A stretch of 64,000 nt of DNA from Candidatus Lutacidiplasma silvani (GTDB taxonomy: Archaea; Thermoplasmatota; Thermoplasmata; Lutacidiplasmatales; UBA184), in contig JAKIVZ010000010.1 in assembly GCA_022750295.1 (NCBI GenBank), positions 20,348-84,347 of the forward strand, read 5' to 3'. The translations under genes and the position numbers were made by a program. The notes below the pieces were generated by a model that worked only from the letters and a program-made list of their open reading frames with translations, did not search any database and had not been told where the DNA came from. Within the stretch, counting starts at the first letter, position 1. Every line of letters starts with the position of its first letter. Below, in pieces: positions 7,739 through 15,462 of this stretch.

Positions 7739-9533
7739 CCCTGCCGAAGCGTTTCGGGAACCCCGCTACACGCGCCTCCTCGTTCGGGCCCCGTCGCTCG
7801 CCCTCTGCGTCGGGTACGCGGCGCTCGCGGCGGTAGCGACCGCCGCCCTCGCGGCATTCCCTGACCTCCGCGGGATCGAGTTCCTTCCCGTCCTCGCCTT
7901 CGTCTTTCTCGGCCCGGCGCTCCTCGGGGGCCTCCTCACGGTCCCGCTGGCCGAGGCGCTCGGCGGACGCCTATCGTGGCGACGGTCGTTCCTCTTGGCG
8001 GCCACCGCCGCGGCGGTCCCGCTGCCGATTCTGCTCACCGAACGAATCGCCGTGTTCGCCGTTCCGGGCCTCGCTCCGCCGGCCGGCGCGTTCCTGCTGT
8101 TCTTGCTGGGCCCTGTCCTCTGGTTCCGCCACATGAGCCTTTTCGGGCTCTCCCGGCCGGACCACCTGCGGTCCCTTCCTGCCTCCGTGATTCAGCCGCT
8201 CCTCTCCTTTCTCGGGGTTCTGGTCATCGTCCACGTGACCGGTCCCCTCGTCCTCGAGGGCGGGGCGTTCCTGGTCCTTGGATTCCTCGGCTGCGCCCTC
8301 CTTCTCCGGGTGGCGGACCGTCCGCTTCGGCGTGAGTTCGGTACCTCCGGGGTCGCGCTCATCCGCCCGGTCTTGGACCACATCAATCTTCGGGACCCGG
8401 GGGCGACCGCGGAGCTCGAGCGGTTCTTCGACCGGTTCTCCGTCCCTGCCGACCTGCGTCTCACGCTGATCGGAATCCGGTCGGGGGGCCGGACGAAGGC
8501 CACGATCGTCCTCCCGACGGTCCACCCGGGCCCGTTCGCCGCGCTCGGCGCCTCCGACCTCCCCCGGAAACTTGCCGACCGCCTCGGACCGGAGGCCGGG
8601 ATGGTCTTCGCCCCCCACACGCCGTGCAATCACGACCTCGACCTCCCGACCGAGGCCGAGGTGGCGAGGGTCGGGGACGCGGCCGTCGCTCTCCTCCGCT
8701 CCCTTCCGGTCGTGGGGAGTTCGCTCGCCGGCCCGCTCGTCCGAAGTTCGGCCGACTCGTTCGCTCGCGGGCAGCGGCTGGGAGATGCGGTCCTCGTCAC
8801 CGTGACGCAGGCCCCGGCCCCGACCGACGATATCGACTTCGCGATCGTCGACCCGCTGGTTCGCGCTTCGGCCGAGCGGTCTCCGCGGCTCGCGCTCATC
8901 GATGCCCACAACTCGTACGTCGAGGGCCAGGGGGACCTCACCTATGCGACGCCGAACGCCGAGAAGCTCCGGCGCGACATCGGGGCCGCCGCCGCGGCGG
9001 CCGAAGCGGCCACGGTCAACGGGCCGTTCCGGTTTGGGGTCGCGGCCCGGACCAACTACTCGCTCCAGGCTCACGGGATCGGTCCGACCGGGATCCGCGC
9101 GTGGGTGATCGAGGTGGCGGGGAAGCGCAGCGCCCACGTCCTCATCGACGGGAACAACCTGATCCTCGGATTGCGGGCCCCGATCCTCGAAGCGCTCGCC
9201 CCGCTCGTCACCGAGGCCGAAGTGATGACGACCGACAATCACATCGTGCACGAGGTCGACGGCGGGATCAACCCCGTTGGAGAGCGGTACCCGGGGCCCG
9301 CGCTCGCCCGGGACGTGAAGGCGGTCGTCGAAGCGGCGATCGCCGACCTGAGCGAGGCGACGGCGGCGAGCGGGTCGGTCGGGATCCCATCGGTCCGAGT
9401 CCTCCAACCGGCGTGGACCCAACGACTTTTGACCTCCCTCGGGGACACCGTGTCGGTGTTCGGGACCATGCTCCTCACCACCTACCTGCTCGTCGTCGCG
9501 AGCTCCCTCGTCGTTCTCCAGAGCGTGCACTGA
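7722..9533 (+). CDS. DUF2070 family integral membrane protein
   Basis: 603 residues from GTG 7722. The first about 210 residues hold seven or so hydrophobic helices. Then comes a soluble domain of about 350 residues with VLPTVHPGPFAALGASDLP and TPCNHDLDLPT, His/Asp-rich stretches that look like a metal site. A final hydrophobic helix is at the C-terminus. This is the archaea-restricted DUF2070 architecture; no function is established for it. Its position between GGGP synthase and the carS region, with a 17-nt overlap, argues for a role linked to isoprenoid or lipid chemistry at the membrane, which is inference only. Confidence 0.88.
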   Translation: MPADDDPAEAFREPRYTRLLVRAPSLALCVGYAALAAVATAALAAFPDLRGIEFLPVLAFVFLGPALLGGLLTVPLAEALGGRLSWRRSFLLAATAAAVPLPILLTERIAVFAVPGLAPPAGAFLLFLLGPVLWFRHMSLFGLSRPDHLRSLPASVIQPLLSFLGVLVIVHVTGPLVLEGGAFLVLGFLGCALLLRVADRPLRREFGTSGVALIRPVLDHINLRDPGATAELERFFDRFSVPADLRLTLIGIRSGGRTKATIVLPTVHPGPFAALGASDLPRKLADRLGPEAGMVFAPHTPCNHDLDLPTEAEVARVGDAAVALLRSLPVVGSSLAGPLVRSSADSFARGQRLGDAVLVTVTQAPAPTDDIDFAIVDPLVRASAERSPRLALIDAHNSYVEGQGDLTYATPNAEKLRRDIGAAAAAAEAATVNGPFRFGVAARTNYSLQAHGIGPTGIRAWVIEVAGKRSAHVLIDGNNLILGLRAPILEALAPLVTEAEVMTTDNHIVHEVDGGINPVGERYPGPALARDVKAVVEAAIADLSEATAASGSVGIPSVRVLQPAWTQRLLTSLGDTVSVFGTMLLTTYLLVVASSLVVLQSVH

Positions 9534-9542
9534 GGGAGCGAA

Positions 9543-11177
9543 ATGGACGACGTCGGAGCCGGGGAACCGCTCTCCCGAGCCGCGGCGGACGCGCTGGGCG
9601 ACGCCGACGCGCTCCGTCTCCTCGCCGAATTGGTGGCCATCGCTCCTACGAACCTCGAAGACCCGCTTCACGGCCGGTACGAGAAGCCCCGGTATCGTCG
9701 GGCCGCCGACCGGATCGTCCGGGCCGCCCGGGACCGGGGACTCGCCACGCGGCTCTTCGACCCGGTCGTCGACGGGCCCCCCGCCCCCGAGCTCCGAGGG
9801 ATCCCGCGGCCGAACGTGGTGATCGACCTCGACGTGGGGGCGCCGAAGACGGTCCTGATCCTCGCCCATTACGACGTCGTGCCGGTGCCGGTCGAGCAGC
9901 TGGGTCGCTGGAAGTCGCCGCCGCATACGTTGACGTACCGGTCGAACGGCCGGCTCTACGGACGTGGGTCGAACGACGACCTCGGCAGCGGGGTCGTCGC
10001 GAGCCTGCTGGCGATGCAACGGATGGCCGCCGGGCCGGCTCCCCCGGCCAACGTTCGGTTGCTCGCCTGCTGCGACGAGGAGACCGGCGGAGCGGGGGGC
10101 GTGGAGCGTCTGAAGGCCCACGACGAGGCCCTTCCGGAGGAGGACCCGTCCCGGTTCCTCCGGGGCGAGGTCGCGCTCATCCCCGACGGCAGCCCCCACG
10201 CGACCGCCGGCTCGTCCGGACTGGTCTTCCTGGACGCGAGTTTCGGCACCGTCCCCACGCTGACCGAAACGCTCCGGTACGGCACGACCCTGATCGCGCT
10301 CCACGATCTTGCGAAGACCTGGAAGTCGGTGTACCGGTCCCCGGACTGGCCCGACCACGGCGCTCCCGAGCCGGTCGTGACGGGCCGGGCGACCCTCACC
10401 AAATTCGACATCGACCCGACTCCCGCGGTTCCCGGCGCCGCGTTCGTCGTCGCGGCCCACGCCGAGACGGACGCGGCGAATCAGATCGCCCAATCGGTCA
10501 CGGTCGTGTTCGGGGGGGACGGCACGGCGGTCGAGGCGGCGGTTCGCGGGCTGGAGGCGGACGTCCGGCCCCCGTTCACCGTCGTGCCCGCCGCCGGGAC
10601 GGCGCTCCAGGTTCCGGCCTCCGCCCGAGCGGTCCAGGTCGTCGGGGTGAGCGCGCACGGTGGGTACCCCCACCGAGGGGCCAACCCGGTCCCCGAGTGC
10701 CTCCGACTGCTCGAGCTCGCGAGCCGCGCGGGCCGAATCTCCTCGGACCACCGGTCGGCCGCGACGTTCTCGGTCGACCTCCGTCTCCTCCCGGAGATGG
10801 AGCTCGCCGCGGGCCGGGACGTCGTCCTCTCGACGTTGCGGGCCACGCTCGCGACGTCCCTCCCGACCGCTCGGGCCGAGGCTCCCGAGATCCGCGCCCG
10901 AGGCGGGTACCACCTTTCCCCGACCCACCCGATGGTCCTCCACCTCGAACGGCTGTGCGCCGACCTGTTCGGCGCGCCGGGCGTCTTCGGGGAGTACGGC
11001 GGGACCGACGCGAGCTCGCTCGAGGGTCTCCGCACGCCCGCCGGGGCTCCGCTCCCCGCCCTCGTCTTCGGGAGCATGGATCGGGAGTCGCACATCCACG
11101 AGGCGGAGGAGAGCGCCGACCCCCGGGAGATCGCGAAGGTGGCCACGCTCCTCGAACGGTTCGTCCGCGAAGGGTAG
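9543..11177 (+). CDS. M20-family metallopeptidase (DapE/ArgE/CPG2-like)
   Basis: 544 residues. Metal-binding motifs occur in the standard order: LAHYDVVP, GRGSNDDLGSG, CCDEETGG (bridging Glu and neighbour) and, at the C-terminus, ESHIHEAEE. A lid domain with SAHGGYPHRGANPV lies between. Members hydrolyse peptides or N-acyl amino acids with two zinc ions. It is longer than DapE (about 380) and closer in size to dipeptidase-like members, so a peptidase is more likely than an amino-acid pathway enzyme. It lies 9 nt after the DUF2070 gene inside the lipid operon, which is unexplained. Confidence 0.85.
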   Translation: MDDVGAGEPLSRAAADALGDADALRLLAELVAIAPTNLEDPLHGRYEKPRYRRAADRIVRAARDRGLATRLFDPVVDGPPAPELRGIPRPNVVIDLDVGAPKTVLILAHYDVVPVPVEQLGRWKSPPHTLTYRSNGRLYGRGSNDDLGSGVVASLLAMQRMAAGPAPPANVRLLACCDEETGGAGGVERLKAHDEALPEEDPSRFLRGEVALIPDGSPHATAGSSGLVFLDASFGTVPTLTETLRYGTTLIALHDLAKTWKSVYRSPDWPDHGAPEPVVTGRATLTKFDIDPTPAVPGAAFVVAAHAETDAANQIAQSVTVVFGGDGTAVEAAVRGLEADVRPPFTVVPAAGTALQVPASARAVQVVGVSAHGGYPHRGANPVPECLRLLELASRAGRISSDHRSAATFSVDLRLLPEMELAAGRDVVLSTLRATLATSLPTARAEAPEIRARGGYHLSPTHPMVLHLERLCADLFGAPGVFGEYGGTDASSLEGLRTPAGAPLPALVFGSMDRESHIHEAEESADPREIAKVATLLERFVREG

Positions 11178-11192
11178 GGGGAACGGACCTCC

Positions 11193-11771
11193 TTGGTCAA
11201 CCCGCACCTCGTCGTCCCAGCGGACGTTCTCTGGGTCCTCCTCCCGGCGCTCATCGCGAACGCGACGGCGACGATCCCGCGGGGACGGGGTCCTCCGATG
11301 GATTTCGGCCGGACCTGGCCCCGCGACGGGCGACGGATCCTCGGTGCGTCGAAGTCGTGGTCGGGGTTCTGGTTCGGGACGTTCTTCGCGATCCCGTTCG
11401 GCCTCCTCGAAGCGTATCTGATCCTGATCGCCCCGCCGGACCTCGCGATCGTCCCGAAGTTCGGCTCCACCGTGCTCGGAGCGCTCCCCGTCGTCTTCCT
11501 GCTCGCCGCCGGAGCGATGACCGGCGACGCGATCGGCTCGTTCGTCAAGCGGCGGCTCGGCCGGGAGAGCGGGGCGCGGACGCTCCTCCTCGACCAGCTC
11601 CCGTTCGTCCTCGTTCCGATCGGGATCGGCCTCGTCGCGTTCCCGCAGATCTTCTGGACCACGTTCGGGTCGCTCGAGGCGGTCGCGTGGCTCCTCGTCT
11701 TCACCCTCGGCCTCCACGCAGCTTTCAACTACGTCGGCTACTGGGCAGGACTGAAGAAGGTCCCATGGTGA
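11193..11771 (+). CDS. carS: CDP-archaeol synthase
   Basis: 192 residues with about five membrane helices. The family hallmark is present in the first cytoplasmic loop: MDFGRTWPRDGRRILGASKS, matching the D-G-R...DG-R-LG-x-K pattern of CarS/DUF46. The enzyme activates DGGGP with CTP, giving CDP-archaeol for polar head-group attachment. With GGGPS and UbiA, three consecutive steps of archaeal lipid synthesis are encoded in one operon. The start is TTG 11193, the only start close to the first helix; it follows the peptidase stop by 15 nt. Confidence 0.9.
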   Translation: MVNPHLVVPADVLWVLLPALIANATATIPRGRGPPMDFGRTWPRDGRRILGASKSWSGFWFGTFFAIPFGLLEAYLILIAPPDLAIVPKFGSTVLGALPVVFLLAAGAMTGDAIGSFVKRRLGRESGARTLLLDQLPFVLVPIGIGLVAFPQIFWTTFGSLEAVAWLLVFTLGLHAAFNYVGYWAGLKKVPW

Positions 11772-11793
11772 GGCGCGGGAGGGGAGAGGCCGC

Positions 11794-12321
11794 ATGACCG
11801 ACGCCGTCCTCGTCGCCGACCTCCTCGAATCCGGGGCCGTTCGCTTTGGCACCTTCACCCTGACGAGCGGGCAGACGTCCGACGTCTACGTCGACGTGAA
11901 GCGGGCCACGACCGACCCTGCCCGGCTCCGTCGGATCGCCGAACGGCTGGCCGGTCGGGTCGCGGACGCGGACCGGTTCGCGGGGATGGAGCTCGGCGCC
12001 GTGCCGCTCGTCGTCGCGCTCGCTCTCGTGGCGGGGAAACCGTACGCGATCGTTCGCAAGGCGGCGCGGACCCACGGGACCGGAACGCGGGTCGAGGGGG
12101 AGGTCCCGCCCGGCGCCCGGGTCCTGGTCATCGAGGACGTGACGACGACGGGCGGCTCCGTCGTGGAGACGGTGGGGCTCCTCCGCGAAGCGGGCGCGAC
12201 CGTCGACCGGGTCATCTGCGTCGTCGACCGGGGCCAGGGAGCGACCGAGAAGCTCGCGGGGATCGGGGTCCGGCTGGAACCGCTCGTCACGCTCGACGAG
12301 CTCCGAGGGTCTCGTCGGTGA
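11794..12321 (+). CDS. pyrE: Orotate phosphoribosyltransferase
   Basis: 175 residues, type I phosphoribosyltransferase fold. The PRPP-binding motif VLVIEDVTTTGGSVVE is at 110-125 and the short TSGQTSDVYVDVK orotate-site segment near the N-terminus. It converts orotate and PRPP to OMP in pyrimidine synthesis. The start ATG is preceded by a purine-rich GGGAGGGGAGAGG, one of the few clear Shine-Dalgarno-like tracts here, fitting a gene internal to an operon. It overlaps endA by 4 nt. Confidence 0.92.
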   Translation: MTDAVLVADLLESGAVRFGTFTLTSGQTSDVYVDVKRATTDPARLRRIAERLAGRVADADRFAGMELGAVPLVVALALVAGKPYAIVRKAARTHGTGTRVEGEVPPGARVLVIEDVTTTGGSVVETVGLLREAGATVDRVICVVDRGQGATEKLAGIGVRLEPLVTLDELRGSRR

Positions 12322-13379
12322 GCGCCCTCCTCGGGCGCGACGCCACGTCCCGGGTCGCCGACCCGTCCGACGCCGGCACCGTGTACGGACGGGGGTTCTT
12401 CGGAACCCCCAGCGCCGACGGCCTCGCCCTCGACCGGTACGAGACGGTGTACCTCGGTGAGATGGGTCGACTCGCGGTCGTCGACGGGCGCGAGCGGGCC
12501 GTCCTCTGGCCGGACCTGTTCCGTCGGGCGCTCCGCGCCGAGAAGGGATTCGGGGTCCGCTACATCGTCTACCGCGACCTCCGCCAGCGGGGGTACGTCG
12601 TCCGGCGGTCGCCGCCCCCCACGGCGTTCGCGGTCCTCCCCCGCGGCGGCGTCCTGAACAAGAGTCCGGCGAAGTACTGGGTCGCCGCGTACTCCGAGCG
12701 CCAGCCGTTCGACCTCGCGGAACTGGAGGCGCTCGCCGACCGGGCCCATGGGGCGAAGAAAGCGCTCCTCGTGGCGGTCGTCGACGAGGAGTCGGACCTG
12801 ACGTTCTACCGGCTCCGTCGCTCCGCCCCGGTCGGCTCGCATCCCTCCCAGACCCTCCCGGCTCCGGCCGGCGGGTGGCTCGCCGAGGACCGGGTCGTGG
12901 TGTTCGAGCCGGCGGCGGTCGCCGTCCTCGGCAAGGGGCTCGCCCACGGGAGCCGGATCGGCGAGCGGCTCGAGCTCTCCCTGCTCGAGGCCGCCCACTT
13001 GGTCGAGTCCGGCCAGCTCGCGCTCCGGGACGCCCGCACGGGGCGGCACGTCTCCTTGGAGCAACTCGGGCTCCGCGCCGCCAAGATCGAGAGCGGATTC
13101 TCCGAGCGGCTCGCCGCGTACCGTACCCTCCGGACCCGTCAGCTCGTCGTCAAGACCGGATTCAAGTACGGAGCCCATCTGCGGGCGTACCCGCGGAACC
13201 CCGAGACCGTTCACGCCCGGTACCTGGTCCGGGCCGTTCCCGCGGACTACCGGGCCCCGTGGCCCGAGCTCGCGGGGGCGGTCCGGGTCGCGCAGGGGGT
13301 CCGCAAGGACCTCTTGATCGCGGGCGTCGCTCCCGACGGCTCGGTCCGATTCCTCGGCCTCGAACGGGTTCGGCCCTAG
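12318..13379 (+). CDS. endA: tRNA-splicing endonuclease, two-repeat (alpha2) type
   Basis: 353 residues built from two copies of the endonuclease fold, the form that works as a homodimer in many Euryarchaeota. The C-terminal repeat is catalytic: GFKYGAHLRAY (Tyr291), VHARYLV (His299) and VRKDLLI (Lys330). The N-terminal repeat keeps the fold (RYIVYRDLRQRGY) but lacks the catalytic triad and serves structure. It removes introns from pre-tRNA. GTG 12318 overlaps the pyrE stop (GTGA), so it is coupled and last in the operon. A hairpin-forming repeat follows in the convergent gap. Confidence 0.92.
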   Translation: MSALLGRDATSRVADPSDAGTVYGRGFFGTPSADGLALDRYETVYLGEMGRLAVVDGRERAVLWPDLFRRALRAEKGFGVRYIVYRDLRQRGYVVRRSPPPTAFAVLPRGGVLNKSPAKYWVAAYSERQPFDLAELEALADRAHGAKKALLVAVVDEESDLTFYRLRRSAPVGSHPSQTLPAPAGGWLAEDRVVVFEPAAVAVLGKGLAHGSRIGERLELSLLEAAHLVESGQLALRDARTGRHVSLEQLGLRAAKIESGFSERLAAYRTLRTRQLVVKTGFKYGAHLRAYPRNPETVHARYLVRAVPADYRAPWPELAGAVRVAQGVRKDLLIAGVAPDGSVRFLGLERVRP

Positions 13380-13511
13380 CGGTCCGGAATCTCCCCGAGC
13401 GTGCCGCGGGGATCGTGATCGACCGATGAGTCAACCGTCGGTCGACGGGGACGGCCGGCGCCCACCGCGCTCCGAGATCCACCGAGAATTGGGAAGGGGT
13501 TGAGTCTCCCC

Positions 13512-13536
13512 GGTCCGCCACCGAGGGTGGCGGGCC
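13512..13536. repeat. Inverted repeat between convergent genes
   Basis: An 11-bp stem (GGTCCGCCACC against GGTGGCGGGCC, one G-T pair) with a GAG loop lies between endA and the convergent secreted-protein gene. It could stabilise 3' ends. There is no T-tract, so termination is not shown. The rest of 13380-13554 holds no gene I can support. Confidence 0.3.
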
Positions 13537-13554
13537 GGGGATTGCGCGTGCGTC

Positions 13555-14658
13555 CTACCAGTGGCCGTGGTGGTGGTTGCAGCGGCCTCCGCCGCCGCAG
13601 CCCGAGCCGCCCCAGCCTCCGCTGCCGCCACCGCAGTGGCCGCCGGTCGAGGGCGGGCAGCAGGTGACGGTCGTCTGGCCGCCGTGGCCGCCCCATCCCC
13701 AGCCCGACGCGTTCGTGACGCTGATCGAGATGCTGGCGACGATCGCGCCCATGCTGTCATGGACGTGGACGAGGTAGGTCCCCGCGGGCAGGTTGGTCCC
13801 GTTCTGGTAGGTGGCGTCGATCGAGTAGACGAAGCACGAGCCCCATCCCCCGTTCTTCTCCGTCTGGCAGTTGAGCTCCTTCCCGTTCGTGGTCTCGATC
13901 GCCGTGTGGAACGTGGTCTTCTGGACCGATCCCCAGAGCGCGATCGTGAACGCGGTCCCCGACATCAGCGTCGTGTTGCTCGTGTCATTGACCTGGACGA
14001 ACGGAGCCGCGACGAACACGCTCGGGTAGTTCGGGGCGGTGACGGTCGAGGTCGGAGTGCTCCACTTGCTCGTCGTGGGTCCGGAGCGGTTCGCGGTCCA
14101 GCCCCAGCGGAACTCGAGGGTGACGTTCGACGGAGCGCCGCCGATCATGACCGCGAGGTTCGCCGTGGACAGGTAGGCGTGGCCCCCCGTCGTGAAGTCC
14201 AGCGTCGAGGCGAGGACGTCCGTCTTGACCACGGGGGCGGACCAGTTGCCGTTGCCACCGGGGAGCGTCATCGGGGCGAACTGGAGCGTGAACGTTCCGT
14301 TCGTCGCCGCGTCGGGGAACCGAGCGTACGTCGTCGGAACGGTAACGGTCGTGTTCGCGTCCGCGCTCGTAAAGCCGACGATCGCGAACTCATACGATGC
14401 GGTCAATGTCCCGCCCGCGGGGACTCCTTTCGTCGGCGACGCAAGCGTGATGTACAGTGCGGCGGGCGCCTTGCCCGGGGTGCTGCAGACCGGTGGGGCG
14501 CCGTACCCGCCGCCTCCCCCCGTGCCACACGCCGCGGCGAATCCCGCCAGGAGCAGGAGCGCCGTGGCCCCGACTCCGAGCGCGACCACCCGGCCGGCCA
14601 TTCGCGAGCGAATTCGGCGAGTCCCTGACCCCACGGCCTGCGATACCCGGTTCGTCAT
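13555..14658 (-). CDS. Exported protein with a Cys/Gly/His/Trp-rich tail
   Basis: 367 residues. A hydrophobic signal segment (VALGVGATALLLLAGFAAAC) ends at a Cys that could be lipid-modified. It is followed by a Gly-rich linker, then a beta-rich domain of about 240 residues with many NxT sequons, including a WGWTANRSG strand. The last about 50 residues change character: GWGWGGHGGQ, a CC pair, repeated GGxGGxG, five further Cys or His clusters and a terminal HHHGHW. Such a tail could bind metal or cross-link outside the cell. Family unknown. The 57667-58713 protein has a distantly similar strand pattern. A short ATG-GAA-TGA lies directly before the start (14655-14663). Confidence 0.75.
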   Translation of the reverse strand: MTNRVSQAVGSGTRRIRSRMAGRVVALGVGATALLLLAGFAAACGTGGGGGYGAPPVCSTPGKAPAALYITLASPTKGVPAGGTLTASYEFAIVGFTSADANTTVTVPTTYARFPDAATNGTFTLQFAPMTLPGGNGNWSAPVVKTDVLASTLDFTTGGHAYLSTANLAVMIGGAPSNVTLEFRWGWTANRSGPTTSKWSTPTSTVTAPNYPSVFVAAPFVQVNDTSNTTLMSGTAFTIALWGSVQKTTFHTAIETTNGKELNCQTEKNGGWGSCFVYSIDATYQNGTNLPAGTYLVHVHDSMGAIVASISISVTNASGWGWGGHGGQTTVTCCPPSTGGHCGGGSGGWGGSGCGGGGRCNHHHGHW

Positions 14659-14700
14659 TCCATCCCTCTTCCGAGGCAGGCGGCGCTCCGGATCCGGGGT

Positions 14701-14706
14701 CTTAAG
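14701..14706 (-). promoter_or_regulatory. TATA-like box
   Basis: CTTAAG, centred about 45 nt before ATG 14658, so this transcript has a leader of roughly 20 nt carrying a purine-rich GGAAGAGGG. Confidence 0.4.
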
Positions 14707-14814
14707 CGCTTCTCGCCCGGCTCATTCTGCGGACGCGCATGCCGACGTATCCGTTGCGACGGGGCGGTCTCGAACAGGTTGGGGACCTGAGATTTCGGGG
14801 AAGCCGTCGGCCGC

Positions 14815-15462
14815 TCAGCCGGACCCCGATTCCGTGCCTTCGATGGCGGCCAGGAATGCGGCGACCTTCGCCGGGTCGAGGTGGCCGGGCGTACTCTCGA
14901 CCCCCGCCCCCACGTCGACGCCCCAGGGCCGGACCGCGGCGATCGCCTCGGCGACCGATTCGGGGGTGAGCCCCCCCGCGAGGGTGAGTTTGCGTCCGGG
15001 CTGGGAATCGACGACGCGGGCGGCCATCTCCCAGTCGGGCCGGGACGCGCTCCCGTCCGCGATGGGGTCGCCCGCGGCGTCGAGGTGGAGCCGGGAGTAG
15101 TCCTCCGCCGGCGGGATCTTCGGTTCCGGACCGGTCGACCCGGCCCGGGGGATCTCGAGGGAAGGAACGAGGTGGTGGATCTCAAGGAACTCGAGGTCCG
15201 GAGGGATGGTCCCGTAGACCTGGACCCGGTCCACCCCGACCTCGTCGAACAGCCGGTGGATGAGCGCCGCCGTCGGGGAGCGGGTGACGGCCCACACTTC
15301 CGCCCCCGGCGGGGCGGCCGTGACGAGTTCGGCGGCCTGGGACGGCTCGAGGTTCCGCGACGAGCCGGGAACGCCGACGAGGAACCCGATGGCCCCTCCG
15401 TCGGGCGCAAGCGAGAGGGAACCCGGGTCGGTCACGCCGGTGAGCTTGACGAACGTCTTCAC
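14815..15462 (-). CDS. trpF: TrpF-like protein (phosphoribosylanthranilate isomerase family) lacking the catalytic Cys
   Basis: 215 residues, TIM-barrel. Family features are VKLTGVTDP at the N-terminus, GAIGFLVG...SSRNL, RVQVYG, LHLDAAG (the catalytic-Asp strand), LAGGLTPESV and VDVGAGVESTPG. Phosphoribosylanthranilate isomerase performs the third step from chorismate to tryptophan. In characterised enzymes the first strand reads KxCG, with Cys as general base; here it is KLTG, with Thr. The Asp is kept. It may be a divergent isomerase or have another role. GTG 15462 overlaps the aspartokinase stop (GTGA), and it is last in the aromatic operon. No other trp gene is in the window. Confidence 0.7.
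   Translation of the reverse strand: MKTFVKLTGVTDPGSLSLAPDGGAIGFLVGVPGSSRNLEPSQAAELVTAAPPGAEVWAVTRSPTAALIHRLFDEVGVDRVQVYGTIPPDLEFLEIHHLVPSLEIPRAGSTGPEPKIPPAEDYSRLHLDAAGDPIADGSASRPDWEMAARVVDSQPGRKLTLAGGLTPESVAEAIAAVRPWGVDVGAGVESTPGHLDPAKVAAFLAAIEGTESGSG

Noticed and set aside
7971..11858. A 1295-codon open frame on the minus strand
   Set aside because: It lies opposite DUF2070, the M20 peptidase and carS, is extremely Arg/Glu/Asp/Gly-rich and shows no domain. It is a mirror of GC-rich codons; the plus-strand genes have clear motifs.
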